Positions 27,219-36,379 of a stretch of 64,000 bases of DNA are shown piece after piece. The first letter of the stretch is position 1. Every line of letters begins with the position of its first letter. The position numbers and the translations under genes were made by a program. Below the pieces are notes generated by a model. The model ran no database searches and was not told the origin of the DNA. It saw only the letters and a program-made list of their open reading frames with translations. The stretch is from CAVVDY01 sp963819645 (GTDB lineage: Bacteria > Acidobacteriota > Terriglobia > Terriglobales > Acidobacteriaceae), in NCBI GenBank assembly GCA_963819645.1, contig CAWFWZ010000001.1, forward strand, positions 434,001 to 498,000. Direction: 5' to 3'.

Positions 27219-28697
27219 TCAGCGCGAAGCTGCGGCTTCGATGGCATGTTCGCGTGCGAAGGTGTGGCGTCGGTGAGCGCGCCGAGAGTAAACCAGCAGC
27301 AGCAACAGCCCGATTACGGGGAACACAGAGTACGGCCACCAGTCGTCGATGCCGGGAGTATGAAGAACGGCTTGGGTGGGAAATGTAATCGAAGCGGCCT
27401 GAGCATCGTGTTTGAGATCTACGTGGATGGTCCAAGCTCCCGCGGCGGGAAGACTGAGCGTCGCTGGCTTCAGCAGCTTGTTATCGGTGTCGGCCTCGCG
27501 CCCGTGTATCTCGGATGCGCCGGCAGTTGCGCCCTGACGAGTGGCGCTGACCTCGACCTGCGTATCGAGTATGGGCAAGCCGGTCGCGTCTTGCGCTAGA
27601 ACGCTGATGCTGTTTGCGCCGATATCCAAGTTGTCGCCGGAAGCGTAAACGGTCACTCTGAGATCGCCGGTTTGCTGTCGTGCCTGCGGCACAAGTTCGT
27701 CCTCGTCCGAGCCGGAGAAAGCAAGCAGCGCGGAAAATGCCAATCCTGTGGCGAGGAAGAGTGCGAGGAAGGAAACCGCATCCGCTCTGACACTGTTGAA
27801 ACCGAACTTCGCCATTGCGCGTTGCCAGGTTCCGGCGAGTATCGGCTTGCGCTTCTTCAGTCGTTGCAGTTGGGGCAGTGCCGGCTGCCGCGTCAGGCAC
27901 TGAACCGCAATCAGCATTGCGGGAATCAGAAACGCGACTGAGCCGACGACCCACATGATGGCTCCAGCAGCGACCTGGTCTTGAAGTGCGGACAGGCCGA
28001 AGACCCGTGGTGCGTCGGCGTACGAGGGATAGAGCACGCGATCGGCAAAGACCAGCGCGGCGGACAGGATCGTATTCAGCACGTCGGCAATGAGGAGATA
28101 GGGCACCATCGACCAGCGTGGCCACTGCGACTGGCTCGGCCAGGGCTGAATAGCCGGCCACCAGAAGATGAGCGAGGTGATGAGAAAACATGCGTGTTCA
28201 AACTGATGCCATCCTGGCGATCGTACCGCCAACTCGTACAGGACGGGCACATGCCAGCCGAGCATGACGATGCCCATCAGAACGAGCGCGAAGACCGGCT
28301 GCGTCAGCAATCGCCCGAGTCGCTGTGCCGCTTTCCAGTTGAGAAATGGTCCGGCAAACTCGCGTGCCGCAAATATGGGCAGGCCGCGGACCAGCGGAAT
28401 CAGCGGCGCGCCCAGCAGGACGAGCGGCGGCGCAATCATCATTAGCACCATGTGCTGCACCATGTGCGCGGTAAGCAGCCATGAGTTGAAGACATCCATC
28501 GGTCCGGCGAGCGCCACCCAAAGGGCGAAAAGGCCCGCCAGAAATGACCACACGCGCCATGCAGGGAGGAGAGGGAATCCCGCGCAGCGCAGCAGATACC
28601 AGCCGCGCAGGTAGATAAGCGCGGTCATGATGATGGCCAGGGTGGGAATCCAGGGAACGGACCACGACGCCAGCGCAGCTTGCAGGACCGGAGACAT
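27219..28697 (-). CDS. CtaG-type oxidase assembly protein with C-terminal exported domain
   Basis: Intact 492-residue protein. Residues 1-290 form a CtaG/caa3-assembly membrane domain with about seven helices (GPMDVFNSWLLTAHMVQHM, LMGIVMLGWHVPVLYEL, HACFLITSLIFWWP), rich in His that may handle copper. After another helix at about 312-332 comes a beta-rich extracytoplasmic domain (DLRVTVYASGDNLDIGANSI, LDTQVEVSATRQGA, GAWTIHVDLKHD) resembling FixH/CopC-like folds. A final helix (YSVFPVIGLLLLLVYS) and basic tail end it. It is the last gene of the respiratory cluster and likely matures the CuB/CuA sites of the oxidase encoded upstream. Confidence 0.8.
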   Translation of the reverse strand: MSPVLQAALASWSVPWIPTLAIIMTALIYLRGWYLLRCAGFPLLPAWRVWSFLAGLFALWVALAGPMDVFNSWLLTAHMVQHMVLMMIAPPLVLLGAPLIPLVRGLPIFAAREFAGPFLNWKAAQRLGRLLTQPVFALVLMGIVMLGWHVPVLYELAVRSPGWHQFEHACFLITSLIFWWPAIQPWPSQSQWPRWSMVPYLLIADVLNTILSAALVFADRVLYPSYADAPRVFGLSALQDQVAAGAIMWVVGSVAFLIPAMLIAVQCLTRQPALPQLQRLKKRKPILAGTWQRAMAKFGFNSVRADAVSFLALFLATGLAFSALLAFSGSDEDELVPQARQQTGDLRVTVYASGDNLDIGANSISVLAQDATGLPILDTQVEVSATRQGATAGASEIHGREADTDNKLLKPATLSLPAAGAWTIHVDLKHDAQAASITFPTQAVLHTPGIDDWWPYSVFPVIGLLLLLVYSRRAHRRHTFAREHAIEAAASR

Positions 28698-28954
28698 TGA
28701 TCTGTTTGAAGGGCCGCAGCTTCAGCTGCGCTGGCACAATTCTACTTAGAGGGCTGACCTTCGGGCCCAGAGGTAATTATCCTCAGCGGCTAAAGCCGCC
28801 TCTTTTGCTCGACCCTAACGGCACGCCTGAAGGCGTGCCCCTTCAAAACCGAGGAGGCGCACCCCTTCAAAACATTACCTGCCCTTCAATGAAGGCGTTA
28901 CAAAGCCGGCGCTGAGGTGCCGCACGACCCTTAGCGTCCCGCATCGTCCTAATG
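28698..28954. repeat. Fixed-loop hairpin cluster
   Basis: The gap between the cytochrome b/c gene and ctaG. Hairpins GCAGC-TTCA-GCTGC (28716-28729), GCGGC-TAAA-GCCGC (28786-28799) and GGCACGCC-TGAA-GGCGTGCC (28820-28839) are visible, plus a ttcg-loop stem near 28760. No gene. Confidence 0.7.
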
Positions 28955-30435
28955 CTATTTGGCCGCTGAGGGTTCAGGACCAGCGGCCGCCTGCGTCGCA
29001 GCATCGCGCGCGGCAGGCTGATTCGGCGGATGCAGCGTCTCCAGGAACGAGACCAGCGCCGTGACCTCGGCAGGATTCAGGTTCTTGCCATACGCCGGCA
29101 TGTTGCCTCCGCCTTGAATCACCTGGCGGACAAGCTGATCGTGCGTCATGCGCGTGGCCACGCGATCCAGCTCCGGGCCGCGCAGTCCGCCCGAACCGCC
29201 AATGGCGTGACAGTTGCGGCATTGCTTGCCCTGGAAGACCAGCGCGCCTTGCCGCTCGAGCGGCGTCCTGCCGTTCAGGAACTCCACCGGAACGGGGTCG
29301 CCGCTCCAGGCATCCATGACCGGGCTCCAGGGCGAATAGGTCGCGAGCCGGGTAAACGTCCCGAGCGCCACAGCGATCAGCAACAGCGTAACGACCGCGA
29401 TCGGGCGGCGCTTCCAGCTCTTCTCGCCTTCGCCGGAGAGGAATGGCAGCAGAACCAGAAAGCCGATAACGATCACCGGGCCGATCAGCAGCAGCAGGCG
29501 TCTCCATCGACGGCGGCAGCAGCGCCAGCATGGCGTAGAGCCAGAGGAAGAAGAAGTCGGGCTTGGGAATGGTCTGAATGATGGTCGGATCGGGATAGCC
29601 GCTCGGACCGAACGGTCCAAAGTACGCAGCGCAGGCGATGATCGCGAAGATGATCGTCGGCGGAGAAGAACGCGTCTTTCCACACGGCCACGGGCACGAA
29701 GGGCATGCCGTCCTTTGTGTTATCCTCGTGGTATTCCTGCACGTAGGTTGAGCGGCGAATCAGACGTCCGGGCATGGGCCATTCGTTGATGCCCAGCTTC
29801 AGCACCATCAGCAGGTGCAGCGAAACGAAACCGATCAGCAGGCCGGGAATGACGAACACGTGCAGCGCGAAGAAGCGCGACAGCGTGGCGCCCGCGATAA
29901 TTGGGCCGCCCAGCAGCAGGTGGACAGCGTAGGGCCCGATCACGGGCGTTCGAGCGGTGATCGATGCGCCGATGCCGAGACCCCAGTAGGCGTCCTGATC
30001 GAAGCGCAGCACCTGACCGGTGAAGGCCATGCCCAAGCGTCATCAGCAGCAGGAAGACGCCGACAATCCAGGTCAGCTCGCGCGGAAATTTGTACGCGCC
30101 GAACAGGAACACCTGGCACATGTGGATGAGCACCACGGCGACCATGAAGTTCGAGCCCCAGCCGTGCACGGCGCGCAGGAACCATCCCAGGGTGACGCTG
30201 TGATTGAGGAACTGCAGGCTGTTCCACGCTTCGGCGGCGCTGGGCACGTAGATGAGCGCCAGCATGATGCCGGTGAAGACTTGCAGGATGAAGACGGTCA
30301 GCGCAGCGCTGCCGAAGACGTACCACCAGCTCGCCGACTTGCGCGGGACGGGATGCTCGGTGGCCTCGCGAATCGCGCCGCCAATTTGCAGCCGCTGCTC
30401 GAACCAGTCGCCGATGCGGCTGCTAGCCTTGACAT
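28955..30435 (-). CDS. Cytochrome b fused to a C-terminal cytochrome c domain (several frameshifts)
   Basis: Quinol-oxidising subunit of a bc-type complex III. The N-terminal part reads EATEHPVPRKSASWWYVFGS. Helix B has haem ligands in RAVHGWGSNFMVAVVLIHM (14 apart) and helix D in LHVFVIPGLLIGFVSLHL (15 apart, as in cytochrome b6). The Qo region reads PKPDFFFLWLYAML, so the usual PEWY is PDFF. The C-terminal domain has one haem c site (CRNCHAIGG) and Met ligand region GGGNMPAYGKNL. Frame changes lie near 30030, 29665 and 29500. The ATG at 30435 overlaps the Rieske stop, but its frame needs correction, so the start is approximate. Confidence 0.85.
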
Positions 30436-31005
30436 CCGCCGCTCCTCGTCTGGCAGGCTGCGCTGGTCGAAAGCGTCGGCAGCTGTCCGGCTTCAATCAT
30501 CAGCTTGCCGTTCTCCACTTTGTACTTGTACTCGAACAGTCCGCGCTCAGGCGGCCCGGAAGCGCGCGCGCCATCCTGGTAGTACACGCCGCCGTGGCAC
30601 GGGCACATGAACAGGCCCGACTGCGGGAACCAGCGCACCGGGCATCCGAGGTGCGCGCAGTTGATGGCGAAGACCTGGAACTGTCTCGCCGCGACAGGCG
30701 GCGCACCCAGCAGGGAATGTTGTCGGTCTCGCCGTCGGAGACGCCAGTTATCGGGTTCTTAAACTTTGCAAGTCGCGTCTGGTTCTCGGGAAATTCGTCG
30801 AGCTCGCCCAGCGCAATCCAGCGCTTGTAGCCGCCTTTTTCTTGCGCAGCCAGAATCGGCGACACGAGATAGCCAATCATCGGGCGTCGCCAGCACGACC
30901 GCCGCCAGACCGTTCAGCAGCACGCCGATCTTGAAGAAGACAGCGCGGCGCGTGATCGAGGCTCTTCTCGTTCCGGTTCAGGCGCCTGCGCGGATTGGGA
31001 ATCAT
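30423..31005 (-). CDS. Rieske iron-sulfur protein of the bc complex (several frameshifts)
   Basis: Electron-transfer subunit carrying the 2Fe-2S cluster. Cluster motifs CAHLGCPV and CPCHGGVY are both in the last frame. The N-terminus has a membrane anchor readable as AVFFKIGVLLNGLAAVVLAT after frame correction, then MIGYLVSPILAAQEKGGYKR. The ATG at 31005 follows GGAGG and overlaps the preceding cytochrome c stop as ATGA. Frame changes occur near 30960, 30885 and 30690. About 193 residues. It is followed by the cytochrome b gene with a 13-nt overlap, so it belongs to a tightly coupled operon. Confidence 0.88.
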
Positions 31006-31760
31006 TGGGAACCTCCGGAGGTGCCGCGCGGGAGATGGCAGTTGAATTCATGCCTGGCATCTTGGCGATCGCGGGCCGATGCGACACCAGACACGCGACA
31101 ACGTCGGTGATGTCCTGATCGGTCATGGGCTGGCCGGGAACGTTGTTGCGCCAGTCGGGCGCGTTGAAGTCGGGCCGGCCGGTGATGACGATGGTGCGCA
31201 GTCCCTGATCGGTGATGAGGCTGAGATACGCGGGCTCGAGCACTGATCCTGCCTTGCGGACCGCCGGTGCCGTTCGTCGCCATGGCAGCTCGCGCAAAAC
31301 TTGTTGTACGCCGCCTCGCCGCGTTGCGCATCGCCGGCGGTCGTTCGCAGCATACGGCGGAAGCGTTACGCCGCTTACGACGCTGGGATTGCTCCAGCGC
31401 TGGCGGATGCCGTGAACGATGGCGTCGACCTGCGCATCGGTCAGCATGCCGCCTTCTTTCTGCGCAAAGGCCGACATCGCTGTTCCGGGACGTCCCTTGC
31501 TGACGACTGAGCGCATCGTGTCGTCGCTCACCAGCGCGAGGTAGACGGGATCGCCGATGCCGACGGCTGCTCCCTTGCGCCCGTCGGCTCCGTGACATCC
31601 GGCGCAGTTCTGGTTGTAGAGCAACTTGCGAATCGAGAACCGAATCGGGATTGGGAACTTCGGGTCCGGGTCGCGGGCTTGCCGTGAAGTTCGCATCCCG
31701 AGGCGAGCGCAGAGTGCGAGTGCAAGACAGACGAATAGCGAAGGCGACGCGAAGCTTCAT
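31002..31760 (-). CDS. Dihaem cytochrome c (several frameshifts)
   Basis: Exported c-type cytochrome with two haem sites, CAGCHGADG and CASCHGDE, each followed by a class I domain; Met-ligand regions include GRPGTAMSAF and GRPDFNAPDW. The N-terminal signal (MKLRVAF then a Leu/Ala-rich stretch) is broken by a frame change. Other changes lie near 31310, 31265 and close to the 3' end. It starts at the ATG at 31760, overlapping the preceding stop as ATGA, and ends as ATGA with the Rieske gene. Its position suggests it carries electrons between the Rieske/cytochrome b pair and the caa3 oxidase. Confidence 0.82.
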   Translation of the reverse strand: MKLRVAFAIRLSCTRTLRSPRDANFTASPRPGPEVPNPDSVLDSQVALQPELRRMSRSRRAQGSSRRHRRSRLPRAGERRHDALSRQQGTSRNSDVGLCAERRRHADRCAGRRHRSRHPPALEQSQRRKRRNASAVCCERPPAMRNAARRRTTSFARAAMATNGTGGPQGRISARARVSQPHHRSGTAHHRHHRPARLQRARLAQQRSRPAHDRSGHHRRCRVSGVASARDRQDARHEFNCHLPRGTSGGSQ

Positions 31761-32629
31761 CGGCCTTCGTCTCCCGTCGTGACGTTCCGTGCATGAGGCC
31801 GGGAGCTTCGATACCGGCGCGCATCGCCAATGGAAGGTTCTCTGTTGTCCATTCCTTGTTGTGGCGCACGACGACCAGCCCCGCGACCACGCCGAACGCT
31901 ACTTGCGATGCAGCGAACCAGTACCAGTTGATCTTCTGATCGAGCAGCGGATTGACGAAGCCGAGCACGCGAATACACCAGCCCGGTCCACAGCAGGGGA
32001 GCAATGCACGCCGCCCAACAGAATGGGACGGCCGGGAAGCATGGGCAGCATGGCGCCGTAGAGCAGGCCAACGAGCGTACACATGGTGAGGTGCAGCGCG
32101 AGCGCGAACAGCAGCCACGCGGGATGGAACTGCATCAGAGCTTCGTTCGAAGGCATCGCATCCGGCAGCATACAGACTTCCGGCAACCAGGTTGATGGGA
32201 TACCAGATACTGTGCGCGAAGATGATACCGTAAAGTATCGCGATGATGGCCATGGCCACGCCGCCCGCCAGTCCGCCACGAACGCCAGCCACAACGGGAT
32301 AGACCTTGAGCGGCAACCAGGCGCGCTGAATCTTTTTCGGCCGCGGCGATTTGCTAGTACCTGGGGAGCGGCCAGCGCTTCCGCTTCTGCTGGGACGGTG
32401 ACCTCGACGACTTACGTGATGCTCGTGCGGCAGTACCTGGCGGAACCAGCCCACAGCGGCGATGAGGCAGAGAATTGCGCCGAGGATGCTTACCGAGACG
32501 TTGGTCAGCAGGCCGGCAAACAGCAGCGCCGCGCCGACGCGCCAGGAAGAACGGCCACGCCGTCGGCGATGGCAGGACGATTTCGACCTGCTCGGGGTGT
32601 TGCGAGACGGGTTGTTGCGGCGTTGCCAT
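31757..32629 (-). CDS. Polytopic membrane protein of the respiratory cluster, family unknown (several frameshifts)
   Basis: Begins MATPQQPVSQHPEQVEIVLP at 32629 and ends in an ATGA overlap with the cytochrome c gene. Reassembled segments show five to six membrane helices: VGAALLFAGLLTNVSVSILG with AILCLIAAVGWF, GLAGGVAMAIIAILYGIIFA, PAWLLFALALHLTMCTLVGL and FAASQVAFGVVAGLVVVRHN. At least four frame changes make the exact protein uncertain; about 285 residues. No haem-binding CxxCH or copper motif is seen. Its tight coupling to the cytochromes argues for a structural or assembly role in the bc-caa3 chain. I do not recognise the family. Confidence 0.65.
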
Positions 32630-32639
32630 GAATTTCTTG

Positions 32640-32800
32640 GAGGGGCACAGCTTTAGCTGCGCCGTTAATTGCTCGCCTCTTGCCTGTCATCCCGAGTCCG
32701 CCGGAGGCGGGCGAGGGACCTGCCTTTATGCCGCAGGGGCTAAAGCCCAGCACTTTATCGAAACCTTATCGGCACGACCAAGGTCGTGCCCTGACGCGAT
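32640..32800. repeat. Repeat block: REP-like copy and fixed-loop hairpins
   Basis: Contains an AGC-TTTA-GCT hairpin near 32650, a GTCATCCCGAG...CGAGGGACCTG repeat copy at about 32685-32722, GGGC-TAAA-GCCC at 32737-32748, and GGCACGAC-CAAG-GTCGTGCC at 32771-32790. The last hairpin overlaps the 3' end of the coxC reading frame and encodes its final residues. Confidence 0.7.
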
Positions 32801-33420
32801 TCTTCGCAACACTTTCATTCGCGTACCTCGCAATGAAGTACACCACCGACAACACCACCACCCAGATCGCATCGACAAAGTGCCAGTACAGCGCGAAGAC
32901 GCTGATGCGGTTCTCGTGCTCGTGGGTTACATAGCCCAGCGCGGTGAAAATCATGATGATCGTCAGGCCAGTCAGGCCGACGATCACGTGAAAAGCGTGC
33001 AGTCCCACCAGCGAATAAAACGTTGTGCCGAACAGGTTGCGTGCTGATGGTCAGCCCATCGTGATAGATCAGCTGATACCACTCGCGCGCGGTGCCCACG
33101 AGAAAGATGAAGCCCAGCACGATGGTGAACAGCCACCAGATCCCGAACAGCTTTATTGCGTTGCGCCGCAGCGCGCGTTCGGCCATCACGATGGTGAAGC
33201 TCGAGGCGAACAGGCAAATCGAGTTGAATACCGGAACGTGCAGCACCTCGTTCGGATAAGGCCCGGTCAGGCTCTTGCCCGCGTAGTAGAGATAGGCGAC
33301 CACGAAGATGCTGAAGATCGCCGACTCGGCGGCGATCAGGCACCACATGCCGACCTTGCCACGCAGTTCGTGGGCCAGCGGCATCTCGGGTTGTTTCAGC
33401 GCAATGCTCGGTGCTGCCAA
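32766..33420 (-). CDS. coxC: Cytochrome c oxidase subunit III (one frameshift)
   Basis: Membrane subunit III of the caa3-type oxidase. It starts with TTG at 33420 (then AAPSIALKQPEMPLAHELRG), preceded by GAGGAGA, which also overlaps the end of coxA. Helices include VGMWCLIAAESAIFSIFVVA, FNSICLFASSFTIVMAERAL and LFGIWWLFTIVLGFIFLVG. One frame change near 33030 leads to LVGLHAFHVIVGLTGLTIIM and YWHFVDAIWVVVLSVVYFIA, the hallmark helices VI-VII with WHFVD. The terminal stretch after about YANESVAKN is encoded by a repeat hairpin. About 217 residues. Confidence 0.9.
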
Positions 33421-33432
33421 ACGCGGTCTCCT

Positions 33433-35127
33433 CTACTCGTACTTCCAGTCCGGATCTTCCGGGATGCTTCAAGTCCCACAGCGGACGGCGGCTGCGCACC
33501 GCGGGAACGATGGCGAAGTTGTAATCCGGCGGCGGCGAAGTCGTCGACCACTCCAGCGTCCACGCATCCCAGGGATCGTTACCGGCCATCGCGTCCCTTG
33601 TAATACGACCACAGCAGGTTCACCACCCAGCACAGGATTGCCACGATCTGGAAGATCACGCCGATCGAGACGATCAGGTTCCAGATCTCCCAGCCGCGGC
33701 CGGCCTCGTAGGTGTAAATGCGGCGCGGCATGCCCAGAATGCCGGGAATGTGCATGAAGTCGAAGGTGAGATGAAAGCCGATCAGGAACAGCCAGAAATG
33801 CCACTTGCCCAAGCGTCTCGTTCAACATGCCGTCCCGAACTTTGGGGTACCAGTAGTAGATGCGCGGCGAACACGGCGAAGACGATGCCGCCGAGGATGC
33901 ACGTAGTGAAAGTGAGCGATCACAAAGTAGGAGTTGCCCAGTTGCCAGTCGAACGGCGCAGCTGCCAGCATGATGCCGGTCAGTCCGGCGATCAGCATCT
34001 GGAAGACGGCCGCGATGCAGAACAGCATCGCCGTGGTGAAGATGATTTTCCCGCCCCACATGGTGCCCAGCCAGTTGAAGATTTTTATTCCCGTGGGCAC
34101 CGCAATCGCCGCGGTTGAAGCGACAAAGAACGCGTTGGCGTACGACGTCATCCCAATGGTGAACATGTGGTGCGCCCACACGCTCAGGCTGATGAATCCG
34201 ATGGCAATGGTGGCAGCGACCATGATGTTGTAGCCGAAGATCGGCTTGCGCGAGAAGACCGGAATCACCTCGGACACGATGGCGAATGCCGGCAGCACCA
34301 GGACGTAGACCTCGGGATGGCCGAAGATCCAGAAGAAGTGCATCCAGATGACGGCCGAGCCGCCGGCCTGGGTGTCGAAGAAGTGCGCGCCCAGGTAGCG
34401 GTCGAGCAGCAGCATGATCTGCGCCGCGGTCAGCGGCGAGACGACGATCAGCACCAGCCCCGTGGTTACCAGGTTCAGCCAGACCAGCAGCGGCATGCGG
34501 CCCAGCGTCATGCCCGGGACAGCGCATGCAGAAGATCGTGGTGACGATGTTCAGCGCGGTGCCGATGCTGCCGACGCCGCTGACCAGCAGGCCGATGATC
34601 CAGTAGTCGGTGCTGTGGCCGGGCGAGAATGCCTGCGCGGTGAGCGGAGCGTAGGCGAACCAGCCAACGTCGGGCGCGCTGCCTGCGCCGTAGAGTCCAT
34701 TTCCGCCGACGAAGCTGAAGTACAGAATGATGCCGCCCAGCGCGCTCATCCAGAAGCTGAAGGCGTTCAGGCGCGGGAATGCCATGTCGCGCGCGCCGAT
34801 CATCAGCGGGACAAGATAATTCGCGATCCCGAAGACGATGGGCATGGCCGCGAAAAAGATCATGGTCGTGCCGTGCATGGTGAACATGCGGTTGAACGTC
34901 TGCGGCGAGACCAGATGGTTATTGGCGAACGCCAACTGGGCTCGCATGATCGCGGCTTCGATGCCGCCGATCACCAGGAACAGAATGCCGTAGCCGACAT
35001 ACATCAGCCCGATCTTCTTGTGGTCGACGGTGACGATCCAGTCGTGCACGCGATCGAGGAACGGCCGCGTCGCTGCGCCCGCTTCGGGGACGAACATCGG
35101 CTTCGATAGTGAATCAGCGTCGTACAT
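33433..35127 (-). CDS. coxA: Cytochrome c oxidase subunit I (about six frameshifts)
   Basis: Catalytic haem-copper subunit. It begins MYDADSLSKPMFVPEAG. Haem and CuB ligands are all present: RMFTMHGTTMIFF (low-spin haem His), FGHPEVYVLVLP (CuB His and the cross-linked Tyr), SVWAHHMFTIG (CuB His pair) and FVIAHFHYV (the two distal haem His). Six frame changes between 34520 and 33460 each resolve by deleting one base, giving MRCPGMTLGRMPLLVWLN, RIYYWYPKVRDG, NETLGKWHFWLFLIGF and a C-terminus WDLKHPEDPDWKYE with the stop at 33433-33435. About 560 residues. A type A oxidase on motif grounds. Confidence 0.95.
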
Positions 35128-35129
35128 GG

Positions 35130-36181
35130 TTATCGCAAACTCTGCATGTAGTCAGTTACCGCATCGATGTCAGCTTCGCTCATCTGCATGGCGGGCATCA
35201 GCGCGCCCGGCTTAAGGTCGTCGGGGTTCTTGATCCAGGCACGCAGATTCTCACGCGTGTTCGTGCGCCGCGCCGGCGGCAATGGTTTCGCGACTCATCA
35301 GGTGCGTCAGGTCGGGACCGAATTTTCCGTGCGCATTCGGTGCCTGCCACAGTGTGGCAGTTCACGCAGGCGGTCGACTCAAATACCTGGCGCCCCTGTG
35401 CGACGTTGTCTGCCTGCGCTGCAGGATTCTTCTGCGCTGTCGCCCACTTCTGGAAGTCGTCCGGCGACTCCACGATCACGCGTAGCAGCATCTTGGCGTG
35501 CTGTACTCCGCAATACTGGGCGCATTGGCCGACGTAGACCCCCGTCTCGTGCGGCTCAATCCAGATTTCGTTCGGGTGATTGGGAATGAGGTCGGTCTTG
35601 CCGGCAAGTTGCGGAACCCAGAAACTGTGGTCCGTATCGGCGGAAAGCAGCCGAATATGCGTCGGCGCGCCGTTCGGGCCCGAGCCCACGGGAACGTGCA
35701 ACTCATTAGCGGTGACGAAACCCTGCTGTGGATATTGAAATTCCCACCAGAACTGGTGTCCAATCGCAATCACCTCCAGCGTGCCAGGCGGGAGCTTGGC
35801 GTCCTCTATGGCGTGGATGACGCGTGCCGTCGCCAGGAACAGCACGACCACGATGACGATTGGAATGACCGTCCAGGCCAGCTCCATCTGGTTGCTGCCA
35901 TAAATCTGTGGAGGCTCGGAGCCATCGTCGTCGGCGCGGCGGCGGAACTTGACTAGCGCATAGACGAGAAGACTAAAGACGGTGATGAATATTCCGGCAC
36001 AGAGGATCAGCACGAACAGAGAGAGATGATAGATGGAGTCAGCCGGGGTAGAAGCGGGGCTGAAGATATTCGGGATCGCTGGATCAAGCCGCAGGCTGGC
36101 GTGCACAGCACTTGCCCAAGCGCCGCAACTCACAGCCAAGGTGCTATGTGCGAGAGATGCGGCTCCGGCTTCGAGACTCAC
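35130..36181 (-). CDS. coxB: Cytochrome c oxidase subunit II with fused cytochrome c (caa3 type; two frameshifts)
   Basis: Accepts electrons through CuA and a fused haem c. The GTG at 36181 follows AAGGGAAGAAGG. Two helices (residues about 50-75 and 92-120) precede the cupredoxin domain: EVIAIGHQFWWEFQYP, DTDHSFWVPQLAGKTD and the CuA site GQCAQYCGVQHAKM. The cytochrome c domain starts CVNCHTVAGT. Extra bases near 35330 and 35263 shift the frame; removing them gives NAHGKFGPDLTHLMSRETIA and NTRENLRAWIKNPDDLKPGA, ending YMQSLR at 35130. About 350 residues. First gene of the respiratory cluster, 2 bp before coxA. Confidence 0.94.
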
Positions 36182-36312
36182 GGCCTTCTTCCCTTGTTGG
36201 TCTAAAAGCAGTTTTCGGAATTGATTACCGCGCGACCGTCATCCTCATTCCGGCCTGGTAACGCGCTTCGCCGAGTTGTGATCGCACAGGCCAGACTCTT
36301 TTGCGTGCTCGG

Positions 36313-36342
36313 ATGATTGCTTTCCGCGCACTGCGTTGTCAA
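36313..36342 (-). promoter_or_regulatory. Putative promoter of the respiratory cluster
   Basis: Minus strand: TTGACA (36342-36337), 18 bp, AATCAT (36318-36313). It lies about 130 nt upstream of the coxB GTG in a 198-bp gap with no other feature. The -35 is perfect; the -10 matches four of six. Confidence 0.35.
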
Positions 36343-36379
36343 GAAAATTTCTCGCGCGAGCAGGAGGGAGCGTCGCTTA

